From assembly GCA_030141605.1 (NCBI GenBank), contig JAQGDQ010001088.1, forward strand, positions 1-63,946: a stretch of 63,946 nucleotides of DNA, written 5' to 3'. The position numbers and the translations under genes were made by a program. Of the stretch, positions 9,439-22,000 are shown piece after piece. Each line of letters begins with the position of its first letter. Within the stretch, counting starts at the first letter, position 1. The notes below the pieces were generated by a model, which saw nothing but the letters and a program-made list of their open reading frames with translations, made no database searches and was not told where the DNA came from. Source of the DNA: Tubiluchus corallicola. Its lineage: Eukaryota > Priapulida > Priapulimorpha > Priapulimorphida > Tubiluchidae.

Positions 9439-11607
9439 TCTGCAGGTCCTGTGTTTTAAATTTATGGGCCCATTTCTAGGCTCTGCGAGTCCCGTGTTTT
9501 AAATTCATGGGCCAATTCCTTGGCTCTGCGGGCCCCTTGTTTTAAATTCATGGACCAATTTCTTGGCTCTGCGGGTCCCGTGTTTTAAATTCATGTGTCA
9601 ATTTCTTGGCTGTGCGGGTCCCGTGTTTTAAATTCATAAGCCAATTTCTTGGCTCCGCGGGTCCCGTGTTTTAAATTCATGAACCAATTTCTTGGCTCTG
9701 CAGGTCTCGTGTTTTCAATTCATGTGCCAATTCCTTGGCTCTGCAGGCCCGTGTTTTAAATTCATGGACCAATTTCTTGGCACTGCGGGTCCCATGTTTT
9801 AAATTCATGGGCTAATTTCTCTTGGCTCTGCGGGTCTCGTGTTTTAAATTCATGAACCAATTTCTTGGCTCTGCGGGTCCCGTGTTTTAAATTCATGGGC
9901 TAATTTCTCTTGGCTGTGCGGGTCCCATGTTTTAAATTCACGAGCCAATTTCTTGGCTCTGCGGGTCCCGTGTTTTAAATTCATGGACCAATTTCTTGGC
10001 TCTGCGGGTCCCGTGTTTTAAATTCATGGACCAATTTCTTGGCTCTGCGGGTCCCGTGTTTTAAATTCATGGACCAATTTCTTGGCACTGCGGGTCCCAT
10101 GTTTTAAATTCATGGGCTAATTTCTCTTGGCTCTGCGGGTCTCGTGTTTTAAATTCATGAACCAATTTCTTGGCTCTGCGGGTCTCATGTTTTAAATTCA
10201 TGAGCCAATTTCTTGGCTCTGCGGGTCCCATGTTTTAAATTCATGAACCAATTTCTTGGCTCTGCGGGTCTCGTGTTTTAAATTCATGAACCAATTTCTT
10301 GGCTCTGCGGGTCCCGTGTTTTAAATTCATGGGCTAATTTCTCTTGGCTGTGCGGGTCCCATGTTTTAAATTCACGAGCCAATTTCTTGGCTCTGCGGGT
10401 CCCGTGTTTTAAATTCATGGACCAATTTCTTGGCTCTGCGGGTCCCGTGTTTTAAATTCATGGACCAATTTCTTGGCTCTGCAGGTCCTGTGTTTTAAAT
10501 TCATGAACCAATTTCTTGGCTCTGCGGGTCCTGTGTTTTAAATTCATGGGCTAATTTCTCTTGGCTGTGCGGGTCCCATGTTTTAAATTCACGAGCCAAT
10601 TTCTTGGCTCTGCGGGTCCCGTGTTTTAAATTCATGGACCAATTTCTTGGCTCTACGGGTCCCGTGTTTTAAATTCATGGACCAATTTCTTGGCTCTGCG
10701 GGTCCCATGTTTTAAATTCATGGGCTAATTTCTCTTGGCACTGCGGGTCTCGTGTTTTAAATTCATGAACCAATTTCTTGGCTCTGCGGGTCTCATGTTT
10801 TAAATTCATGAGCCAATTTCTTGGCTCTGCGGGTCCCATGTTTTAAATTCATGAACCAATTTCTTGGCTCTGCGGGTGTCGTGTTTTAAATTCATGAACC
10901 AATTTCTTGGCTCTGCGGGTCCCGTGTTTTAAATTCATGGGCTAATTTCTCTTGGCTGTGCGGGTCCCATGTTTTAAATTCACGAGCCAATTTCTTGGCT
11001 CTGCGGGTCCCGTGTTTTAAATTCATGGACCAATTTCTTGGCTCTGCGGGTCCCGTGTTTTAAATTCATGGACCAATTTCTTGGCTCTGCAGGTCCTGTG
11101 TTTTAAATTCATGAACCAATTTCTTGGCTCTGCGGGTCTCATGTTTTAAATTCATGAGCCAATTTCTTGGCTCTGCGGGTCTCATGTTTTTAATTCATGA
11201 GCCAATTTCTTGGCTCTGCGGGGCCCATGTTTTAAATTCATGGGCTAATTTCTTGGCTCTGCGGATCCCGTGTTTTAAATTCATGAGCCAATTTCTTGGC
11301 TCTGCGGGTCCCATGTTTTAAATTCATGAGCCAATTTCTTGGCTCTGCGGGTCTCATGTTTTAAATTAATGAGCCAATTTCTTGGCTCTGCGGGTCCCAT
11401 GTTTTAAATTCATGGGCTAATTTCTTGGCTCTGCGGATCCCGTGTTTTAAATTCATGAACCAATTTCTTGGCTCTGCGGGTCTCATGTTTTAAATTCATG
11501 AGCCAATTTCTTGGCTCTGCGGATCCCGTGTTTTAAATTCATGAACCAATTTCTTGGCTCTGAAGGTCCCGTGTTTTAAATTCATGGACCAATTTCTTGG
11601 CTCTGCG
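9430..11607. repeat. 43-bp satellite array (about 50 units)
   Basis: Units of about 43 bp (TTGGCTCTGCGGGTCCCGTG, then TTTTAAATTCATGRRCCAAT, then TTC). A 45-bp variant has GGGCTAATTTCTC. A block marked by a GGCTGTGCGG unit with CACGAGCC recurs near 9,940, 10,375, 10,585 and 10,980, so the array contains higher-order structure. It starts in the decayed end of the adjacent 5S-SINE. Short open frames here are repeat artefacts. Confidence 0.95.
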
Positions 11608-12689
11608 CAGACCAATATTTTTACTAAACACGCCGGGAAACAGTTTGTTGAAAACAGCAGTATTAGGCATGATGTCAAATGAGTCATTTCATATGACAAT
11701 TAGCAATATAAAAAACTTTGTGTAAATAAAGCCGTGTGCTCACTGGTGTACAAAAGTTCAATTTAATAGAAAAATATCACAGTATTCACAAAAGATATGG
11801 TGCATACAAAAACCTTATGCAATCCGAATGACTTTTCATACTGGGTAAACATTCAAAACTCATTTTGTAAGTGTAATGTAGTGACTTACGAGAAAAAAAT
11901 TGATTTTACCTGCCAGCACAAAAACTAGTGTTGATATATATTGATATAAATATATTTATATTGATTTGTGCGTCAATTTTTGCGACTGTCAGTTTTTAGG
12001 AAACAGCTGTTGTGAGTTTGATGTCAGCGCCAATAATCAATTTATACAAAATCAATAACTGTTCAATTACTCTAGATTTTTCTAAACGCACTGAAAACGT
12101 TTTTCCTTTAAAGTACACATAATATATAAAGCTTCCCACTACTACTGTTTGTAGTGTGTTACATTTTTGTGAGTAAAATGACTGAAAGTACCAAAGCAAC
12201 ACGCAGCAGTGACAGAGCAGGCCTCAGTTCAGAAAGTGCTTAACCAAAACTGTTTTTTCGTGGCTATTTCCTGTTTTTGCCTGTGAGAATTTAATCAATT
12301 TGTTTGTATTTTTCTTGATTTTTAATTACATCCACAAATGTTAAGGGTTAATGGAGCACATTCGAATTCGATTCGAACCCAAAATTATGGATTCAATACT
12401 TTTAATAGAATATTTGAAACGTACGATCATCACAGTTTATCTGGAATTTCTTGTTCTAGACAAAGTAAGTAAGACTTAGAGCAATAAGCACTGCGCATGA
12501 TTTGCTGCACAGTTTCGATTTGAATTTGAAGCCAAGAAATCTTTTCAATTTCTGGCAGTGTATAGCCACCCCTAATTATTTTCCAAATTCTGGTTAATCC
12601 TGTTCATGTTCATAAAATTGGATTCATATCATTCCATTAACAATACAGCCACGTAAATCTACGAGAATGATTGCTCTTGCTCAATTATA
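11608..12689. other. AT-rich sequence, no recognised feature
   Basis: No exon, RNA gene or clear repeat seen between the 43-bp satellite and the ATT-rich repeat. Confidence 0.4.
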
Positions 12690-13300
12690 ATTTTTTTTAT
12701 TTATTATTATTATTATCACATTCAGTACAATATAACGACATTAAGCACACAGTGACATCAAAATTATTACATCTACTGTAATAAATTATTATGTTTCATA
12801 CACTATCGTTATCATAAAAGAATAATTGTACTGCAGTGGGCTAGAGAAGCAAAGGCTTGTATAAGCCCACTGTCATGTGAACCCGATAAAAAAGAATGGA
12901 TGAGTGAACAAAAAAAGAACAGGGAGAAAGGTTAGATCACACAGGAAGGGTAGAAGGATGTATTAGTGGAAATGGTAGGAAGAAAGATAATAAATTGCGC
13001 TATGTTAACATCAGCTCTAAAGATTTATCAATGATGCCTTGTTTTACATAATCTGTACCAGGATTGTGGTATGACTGATAGATTTATGAAATGATAAAGG
13101 TTTGATTCTTTATTAAAAGTCAACTAATCTTGCAACTTATTTTTAAAAAATGTTTTAAAAGTACAGCAATGTTGGTCTGAAATTCGCCCATCTTCCAGGC
13201 TGCTCATAGCATGTAGGCTGTCACGTAATACGAGAGACGTGCATACATTTTTCAACCATCTTCCTCAATTTTTGTTATTCTAAGCCATTTGTTAAAAAAC
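12690..13300. repeat. (ATT)n-bordered dispersed repeat
   Basis: Begins with a short TTATTATTATTATTA run followed by sequence of the same style as 44,846-45,010 (ATTCAATACAATA, then a TATCATTATCATAAAAA-like part). It contains a short inverted repeat, GTGGGCT with AGCCCAC, around 12,835-12,875. Probably a LINE 3' end in minus orientation with an ATT tail; not proven. Confidence 0.4.
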
Positions 13301-13404
13301 AAATATTTTGTTTTTCAAGATTTATCTCTTTTTACACTGACCATTTATGTTTGGGATTAGTTTTACAGTTAGTAACCAGGATAGATGTGAAGAATTGAAT
13401 ACTC

Positions 13405-14045
13405 TTAAAGATACCTGAAGTAGGTTTCAGAAAAATCACCTTAAAAATTATATTACTTTGCAGCAATTTTATGCATATATCGTATTCATGTTGAAAAGAA
13501 TTTTTGTTTGTTTTCATTTTAAATCTCCCGCAATACTGTTCCCACGGCGCCATTACATGACGTCACCTATGCAAACGTATATCAGGGGAAGAAAAGGCAA
13601 TGTTAAATTATGACCCAAAAAACTTTCCGGGCAAATCTGTATTACTTAGCATTTCGCTCACCTGCTGGAAAGACTTATGCAATTAGAAATAATAATAAAA
13701 TGTTTATGCCAATTGGTAAAATGTCTCTGACTCACCCTCCAGGGTGCACCACTCACTAACCAAAAACGTATTATTAATCTTATTGACAAGATACAGTAAT
13801 ATAAAAATTTGCTTAGTTAGCATTATGTGTCCTACGAATGCTCTGATTATTTTTTCAAACTTTACTTAATGTTATCAAAACTTGTTTCAAATGACTTATT
13901 GTCAAAATGGCTGCGCCTAACTCGGGAGTTTAACTTACCACGTTTTATACAAAATTACAGCAGACACAAGCCCTGCACGCAAAAACGAATTTCAAGACGA
14001 ATTTTTTAGCTTTATGTAAGTGGCGATTTTCTTGTGCATTAACAT
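13405..14045 (+). repeat. Dispersed repeat family D, copy 1
   Basis: About 640 bp related to the reverse complement of 47,925-48,590 and, more distantly, to 19,020-20,075. Conserved blocks include GCGCCATTACATGACGTCAC, ACTCACCCTCCAGGGTGCAC (itself a small hairpin) and CGAATGCTCTGATTATTTTT. No coding capacity is seen; probably a MITE-like or SINE-like element of unknown superfamily. Confidence 0.8.
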
Positions 14046-14079
14046 GTTTTTCAAGATTCAAGAACTTTATTTTGAAAGA

Positions 14080-15640
14080 ATGAGAATGTATGTCTCGGAT
14101 CAAAGTGGTAACTATTTGTAGGCCTACCTGTGCATGTCTGGGATCTAAATGCTAACTATTTGTAGGCCTACTTGTGCATGTCTGGGATCTAAATGCTAAC
14201 TATTTGTAGGCCTACTTGTGCATGTCTGGGATCAAAGCGGTAACTATTTGTAGGCCTACTTGTGCATGTCTGGGATCTAAATGCTAACTGTTTGTAGGCC
14301 TACTTGTGCATGTCTGGGATCAAAATGTTAACTATTTGTAGGCCTACTTGTGCATGTCTGTGATCAAAATGGTAATTATTTGTCGGCCTGCTTGCGCATG
14401 TCTGGGATCTAAATGCTAACTATTTGTAGGCCTGCTTGCGCATGTCTGGGATCTAAATGCTAACTATTTGTAGGCCTGCTTGCGCATGTCTGGGATCTAA
14501 ATGCTAACTATTTGTAGGCCTGCTTGCGCATGTCTGGGATCAAAATGCTAACTATTTGTAGGCCTGCTTGCGCATGTCTGTGATCATAATGCTAACTATT
14601 TGTAGGCCTGCTTGCGCATGTCTGTGATCAAAATGCTAACTATTTGTAGGCCTGCTTGCGCATGTCTGTGATCAAAATGCTAACTATTTGTAGGCCTACT
14701 TGCGCATGTCTGGGATCAAAATGCTAACTATTTGTAGGCCTGCTTGCGCATGTCTGTGATCAAAATGCTAACTATTTGTAGGCCTACTTGCGCATGTCTG
14801 GGATCAAAATGCTAACTATTTGTAGGCCTGCTTGCGCATGTCTGTGATCAAAATGCTAACTATTTGTAGGCCTACTTGCGCATGTCTGGGATCAAAATGC
14901 TAACTATTTGTAGGCCTGCTTGCGCATGTCTGTGATCAAAATGCTAACTATTTGTAGGCCTACTTGCGCATGTCTGGGATCAAAATGCTAACTATTTGTA
15001 GGCCTGCTTGCGCATGTCTGTGATCAAAATGCTAACTATTTGTAGGCCTACTTGCGCATGTCTGGGATCAAAATGCTAACTATTTGTAGGCCTGCTTGCG
15101 CATGTCTGTGATCAAAATGCTAACTATTTGTAGGCCTACTTGCGCATGTCTGGGATCAAAATGCTAACTATTTGTAGGCCTGCTTGCGCATGTCTGTGAT
15201 CAAAATGCTAACTATTTGTAGGCCTACTTGCGCATGTCTGGGATCAAAATGCTAACTATTTGTAGGCCTGCTTGCGCATGTCTGTGATCAAAATGCTAAC
15301 TATTTGTAGGCCTACTTGCGCATGTCTGGGATCAAAATGCTAACTATTTGTAGGCCTGCTTGCGCATGTCTGTGATCAAAATGCTAACTATTTGTAGGCC
15401 TACTTGCGCATGTCTGGGATCAAAATGCTAACTATTTGTAGGCCTACTTGCGCATGTCTGGGATCAAAATGCTAGCTATTTGTAGGCCTACTTGCGCATG
15501 TCTGGGATCAAAATACTAACTATTTGTAGGCCTACTTGCGCATGTCTGTGATCACTGGGATCAAAATGCTAATTATCTGTAGGCCTACTTGCGCATGTCT
15601 GGGATCAAAATGCTAACTATTTTTAGGCCTACTTAGAATT
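14080..15640. repeat. 44-bp satellite with 88-bp dimer organisation
   Basis: About 35 units of 44 bp containing CTAACTATTTGTAGGCCT. Two unit types differ at CTACTTG...TCTGGGATC versus CTGCTTG...TCTGTGATC. From about 14,660 to 15,420 they alternate strictly, giving an 88-bp higher-order repeat; the edges are diverged monomers. Confidence 0.95.
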
Positions 15641-16063
15641 TTTCGCACTCGACACGTTTTCTATCCCATCTATTTGATTTTTTGAAAAATTTGCCCAAAT
15701 ATCATGGAAAACATACAGTTAATTTTGCTTTCTACAAACAAATTGGATAAAACGTGTCATAATAATACACATTCTTTTATTTACCTTTCAGATGTCGTGT
15801 GTACATTAATTCTTGCTACTATTGACAAAATATCATGACGCATGGAACGGTAAGCGCAAAAGCGCTTAAAATGTCCAAAAGTCGATAAAATAAACGTGCA
15901 AAATCACAATTCAAATGCAAAGCAAGCACCAATAATGCACAGGCATAATGGCATTGAAACTGCAGGTTAAAAACATCAAATGTGCCAATATGGTTACAGT
16001 GACATCAATATTTACAAATGAATATATTATACGAAGAATAAAATGTCAATGCATGTGCCGCTA
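15641..16063 (-). other. Probable 3' UTR and downstream flank of UBE2S
   Basis: No coding sequence. It lies immediately downstream of the UBE2S stop codon on the minus strand and contains AATAAA-type hexamers in that orientation (for example TTTATT on the plus strand near 15,778). Confidence 0.4.
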
Positions 16064-19000
16064 TCACAACCGCTTTAGCGTTCGCTTCTTTTTCTTGTCC
16101 AGTGATTTTTTATCGCCGGCGTGTTTTTTGGCCATCGGGCCGTCCGGAAGTGATTGAGAATTTGATTCGAGGTTTTCTTTCGACGACTGAGGACGCGACG
16201 CGTGAATCTCCGTCATCATTTTTGCCCGCTTGCAATATTCCTGGTAATGTTCCAGCAACAGTTTACCTGCCTCTTCGTTTAGCGCAGATTCCGGGTTTGG
16301 AACGATGAGTAAACATTTTATCGTCTGTAGAAAATCAAAAATCAATAATGCAAAGTAAGAGAATTAAGCTAGAGTAAACATCTTGCAACTTAACATGACA
16401 AGACCAAGACATGACAAAATTTGTCAAACTATTACAGCATTTTACATGTTACCAATTGTGTGCTTGCATAGCAAAGTCGTCCATAAGTAGGCAATTAAGC
16501 TTTTCTAGTTTACCCTGAATACCCCGCATACCCTGAATCTCTATTTCATAACGATCATTTTGATACCAAGTTCAACGCTCTATGTGATTTTTAAGCTGAG
16601 ATAATCCACGTTGAAGTTGAGGTGCACGCTACGCACAGAAAATTGCTATTAAAGTCAGCCATTGTTTTTTGTCGCTTCTCTTCAAAACAGTTAGCAACCA
16701 CATAAAAGTGTGGTTGCTATGGATTTTACAAGAGCACATTGAAGTTATGTGTAAATCCAATAGATGGCTCTTCCTGACGAAGATCTAGGTTTGTCAACAG
16801 AAAATACCCGATACAAAATGACTGCTTCCACGAGCTTCTATCGGAAAGTTTTTTGTAATTGCAGTACTAGTCTCTAGCCAGAAAAGTGAATACAGGGTTA
16901 TAAAATTAAATTTTTAGTATTTTTTGGAGCTTTTCTTGATAATTTGATGCTAGAATATAAAAGTCTGATATATTTAGCATTTGTTTTTAACAAAAATTAA
17001 CAGATTTAAAAAATTAACTGTGCATTTTACTTTGAACCATCATAACGCAGTTTTAACTATGCCGACTTAAGGGCAGTTTCGGTTTGCAAGCACCTAATTA
17101 ATAAAGTGTAACATAATAATTTGCTATTTGAATTGTTTTTCTGCATGGTTTAGCTGTATGAAAATTAAATGACTTTGTCCCTGTGTCCTTTCAATTTTTA
17201 TAGGTTTTTTATGTTTTAATTTCTTTATTAATTTCATAATTGCTGAGGTCAGGTAATCAAGGTATGATTAGTCACAAATTTTAAAGCTGTTGATTTTTTG
17301 CTAAATGCTAAAACACAATAAGCTGCAGTTTGTAAAGCTTAATCTTTTTGTGAACTTTTAGATGTCACCACTTGATGCATAATATATTACCAGAACTGTT
17401 TACAGATTTAACAGATGATGTCGCCACCTATTAAAATCTGTATTAACTAACATCCAGGGATGAGAATGACAAATTGTAAAAAACTCTGAAACAGGCCGGG
17501 GGTTTTGGGGCCACCTAGGCCCCCAATGGAGTTCAAGGGAAGCCCCCTTGCAGCCAGCAACAAATTGCAATTTTGTGACCATAGAGAGCCTCTAAGTGGA
17601 CTTAAAATATCAATTACCTTGTTTCGTGCATAATTTAAAATACCCAACTATCAAGGATACATGATACCTAATTGTCTCAAAAACGCCCAAGTACTGGCCG
17701 CTCCTATGCAAAAGTATATAAAAACTGTCTGCAATTCACTCAAATAACTCCTCACAATTGATTCTATATTTTTATACATAAAGATATACACGTGGTTACA
17801 CTGATGTACGTGATGTATACAAAGTGACGGCCTGCCAACTAGCGGTCAGTTTGTGAAATAATGTACTGGGGCCGTAAAAATTTTCTCAACGAATTTACGC
17901 GATTTACAAAAATGGCACTACTGGTCTTCCAAAAACTCGGAATTCCGCGTATCCGCGGAAAATTCTCATCCCTGAACATCAGCCAGCATACCTTTAACTC
18001 TTAACCACTTACCAACAGAATGTGTTTGATTCCTAACTCTGGTTTCCAGTCTTTCTTCAGGGTGTTCACGCATATTTCACCGTTTGCCGCGACGTTCGGA
18101 TGAAAAACTTTGGTCAGAAAGAAACCTCTAGGGGGAACGTGAGGAAAGTCTTTGCCAAGAGACAATTTTATTCGGAAATATCCGCCGGCGTATGGAGTTC
18201 CCACTGAAAAGCAAAAACAGCTTTAGAGAAGTAAACAAATTCTGATGATAAACAAAAACCATGGCAGTTACTGCAATGAAAAACAAGATAAAAATGATAC
18301 TAGACAGAGAAATGATTGAGTGAGCATGAGGTTAAAAGCAACGCCCACGCTCTGGGCAGTTTAGGTGATATTGAATGTTTATCTCACAGAGAGAATGTAG
18401 TCGCATCTGAAAATGGCTGAAAACCTCTGCTGGTTCAGTAGCTCATCTTAGAGAATTAGAACCCTGACGGTTAGCCACAACAATTCACATTTAGAAAGTC
18501 TTACTACTAAGTGTTCAACTACAGTTTGCAGTTTAATGAGTTGCATAAAGAAGACGAAGCAAATGCACTCAGACAACATTAAAATTAAATGCGCCATTTA
18601 AAAGTTTAATAAGACGACTGCTACTTTACTGTTGTCGCTGAAGTATCTTTACTGGTATTACTGAAGACAAGGGCTTATTCGATGGAGAGGGTTGTGGTGA
18701 GACCAGAACCTATGCCACTAATATGGATAATCTCTTAAGATAAAGCAGTGAACTGACAAAGCCACGTTCGGATGTGTATACATGTATGTCCTTCTTCAAA
18801 ATGCCCACAATACCCATCATGGACAGCAGAGGAAAACCCTCAGTGATAGGACTGAAACAAGCAATCGTGCATCCATTCACAGACCAGGCTCAAAGTTGCT
18901 TAACATCAGTTGCTAAGCACACACAGTGACAACTCGACTATATTCCTTGCATTGTCTACAAAATGATGACAGTTACTCTATTTAGTATTTAATTAAGAAA

Positions 19001-22000
19001 ACAGCTGAGCACAGTGTTCAAATACAACACGATCATATTTTTTTTAAAAAAATTATCCATCCTCTTAAAGGGGAAGGAAAGGGTATGCCCCCAAAAAAAC
19101 TTTCGATACAAACTTATATTACTTAACATCACTCTTTCTCGTTCGAATGACTTATGTAACTGGAAGAAAATTCTTGGTAATTTAAGAAATATTCACACCA
19201 ATTGGCTCAATATACCATTATGCACAACAAAATGCTACCAAAAACATAATGTTGTACTTATTTAATAACATCCACTTTTGCCTCAAAAGTTGCTGAAGTA
19301 ACTGAAGTGTGTACTGCGAATACCTTGATTAATTTCTCAAACTTATGCAATGCTATCTAAGCTTGCTTCAGTTTCACCGACAATGGCCGAGCCTATCTGT
19401 CAGCAAGGGAGCTTAAATTTAGCATAAGTATTATGCTGATCTTATAGACTACGTGTGCAGTAACACAGAGCGCATAGACGAAACAGACTACGGCCATATC
19501 ACGTTGAAAACACCGGTTCTCGCCTGATCACCAAAGTTAAGCAACGTAGAGCCTGGTTAGTACTTGGATGCGTGACCGGCTAGGAATACCAGGTGCTGTA
19601 GGCCTGCGGGATGCCCACACTGTATCTCGACACTAGGCAGAGGAGCTGCACAAGCAGCCAACGGCTAGAGGGCGGAGGAGGTCAAGTGAACCAACGGCCA
19701 CATGTAGAGGAGTAAACCTTCCAAATCAGGAGTGGAGCCCCGAAGGCGGACCAGTGCACTATGCTCACTGACTCCGGCAGCTCCTGCAGCCAACCTGGTG
19801 CCAAACGAATCGCTCCGCTTTCCTTTGGACTACACCAGCGACGAAGAGAGGGGGTTCCTGTTGTCTGGGCAACTCAGGATCTCCTACACATTGCCCAGAC
19901 GTGTGCCCTAGAGTGGCCATTCCAGTTTTTCAAAGATCGGACTGCTCAGCCACAGTCGACGCTGCAGGTCCATTGGCGCACACTCCATTGTCTTCCGAGA
20001 CAGAAGGATGCCAACAAGATAAAACAAAATTCAAGAGAACTTTTTTAGCTTTATGTAAAAGCTCTGCTTTCCTGTCCATTAAACAAGAGTCTCAGAATAT
20101 GATATAAAAACCCAGACAACATGGGCTCACTAAAGGTGGTAAATCCCATTAATTTATCCATTGATCTTCTCACTCTTCCAAACTTTCTGACAAGATATGC
20201 AAAATAATTTACCCTTACAAGTGCAGTGTTATAGTCTATTCAGTGATATTCTTGTCAGCACCTTCATTCATTAACTATGACCATTTACATAGCAAGGACA
20301 GAAATTATGAAGTAATATAACTATGTGAGTCAAAACAATGCCAAACAGTACTGTACTGTTTGCTGATAATGCAATTGCTAGCCTAGAACACTTTGTAAAT
20401 TTTAGTACTTAAATGTAATGTGCCTTGTGGATGCTCAGAATGGTGAATAAGGCTTGTGAAAGCAAAATTTACAAAATTTATAAATTACAGATACATGTAT
20501 GGATGGATATTTTAGAGTATATGAATTTTCAGAATAGTGGAACGTTAGAGGAATTTTTTCTACAAGTGGACAACATAGCCAGTCTTATCAACTTGACTGT
20601 GCTGAGTCCAAAAAAAACTATTGCCAATTTAAAAACGTAGTGGAACAGTGTCAAAAATACAAAAACCAGGCAGAAAGTTTTTGCACAAATAATATTAGTC
20701 AAAAAAGTACCCAGAAAATTAACATTGAGAAGCGATATGATGTCTATTCCAGGCAGTAGGACGTAAAGAATCCATTTCTATCATTATTATTTCAAAAAGG
20801 CTGTCGCCATTTTCAAAATGGCCACACAACGAAACAAAATGATATTATCCTGATCATGCAAATATATTAACTGATATAGGAGTAAACAACACATGTTCGC
20901 AGTTGGGCAGAAAAAAACTAAATAAACGAGTGACCCGATACTTCGAAATGCAAACTAGTTTATGCTCAAAAAAGTTGAACAAAGTCAATAATATCATTAT
21001 TTCCAACAAAAAATGTCGATGATTTGATTGTTCTTTCAGTTAAGTGAACAACAAGCAGCATAAAGGAGGTGTTTGGCTAACGAAGCATTTCAATTTCAAC
21101 ATAATAATAAATAAATAAATGCTTTATCAAAAGACAAACTAATGCAGCATGTACATAACAATAAGTAGCATTTATAAACAATAGTTTGTCTTCTGATTGG
21201 TTAAGTAATAAAGTGGCATTACATCCACAGATTAGCAGCTTGCCCATTGTTCATTATCCAACCCAGGATGGTCACATTGAAAACCATGTCAAATCATAGA
21301 GTTAAGAGTAAAGCCACCCAACTTTTTCTCCTTTGAAATTTCTCATACAAATAAAAGTACTGTTGTCACAAAGATTATACCAAGTTAGCTGTGTACAGTG
21401 GCCATAGCCTCCCAAAATTCCAAATTTTGCTATAGAATTAGCAAAATTCTATAGGCTAATTCTGTAGCCTATTCTTTTAAATAAGCTCTCACAAAATGGA
21501 CTCTTTCCAAAACTGACTTACCAGGTCCTTCTATGGCAGCCTGAATGTCAGTGATATCCTCCTCATTTGGAAATATGCTAATGCTTTCCAACGGGTTGGC
21601 TTTGAGACTAGCTAGCTCCTTTGAAATTTGCTTGATGACTTGTGGTGACACATTTTCAACATTTGAAGAGCTTGGCTATAAACAACAAAGTGTACCAAAT
21701 GAAAGACACAATAACATCAGGGTTGCCACAGAATTTCCCTGTCCAAATATTGATTTTCTATGACCAAGATAAGTAGAAATTGCATTATAAGTAGACATAT
21801 TCAAACATTTTTGTGTATGGACATTTATACATATACTGACATATAACGTGTCGGCACAGTTGCAGTAGTGCTAACGAAATTTCACTGATCACATTAAATA
21901 AACTTTCTTAATCCAATCATTATTTTTGGAACAGAAATCGAAACTGGGAGCCAGCCATATCAAAATTTCATTTCGGTTAACGGTGATTATCTTTGCAATC

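Larger units (their letters stand above)
19020..20075 (+). repeat. Dispersed repeat family D, diverged copy split by a SINE
   Basis: 19,020-19,480 aligns weakly with 13,590-13,980 (AAAAAACTTTC, ACTTATGTAACTGG, ATTTCTCAAACTT, ATGGCCGAGCC). The match resumes at about 20,030 (TTTTTTAGCTTTATGTAA) after the 5S-SINE. The SINE is therefore nested within this older element, inside UBE2S intron 2. Confidence 0.65.

Noticed and set aside
14080-15640. CRISPR-like appearance of the 44-bp array
   Set aside because: Units are contiguous with no unique spacers, and the surrounding DNA is animal.
19485-19604. Functional 5S rRNA gene
   Set aside because: Several changes from the usual 5S sequence, fused to a repeated body, with a second decayed copy inverted at 9,340; better explained as a SINE head.
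19761-20048. 95-codon ORF with a plausible-looking protein
   Set aside because: Lies wholly within the body of the 5S-derived SINE, and the other copy lacks this part.
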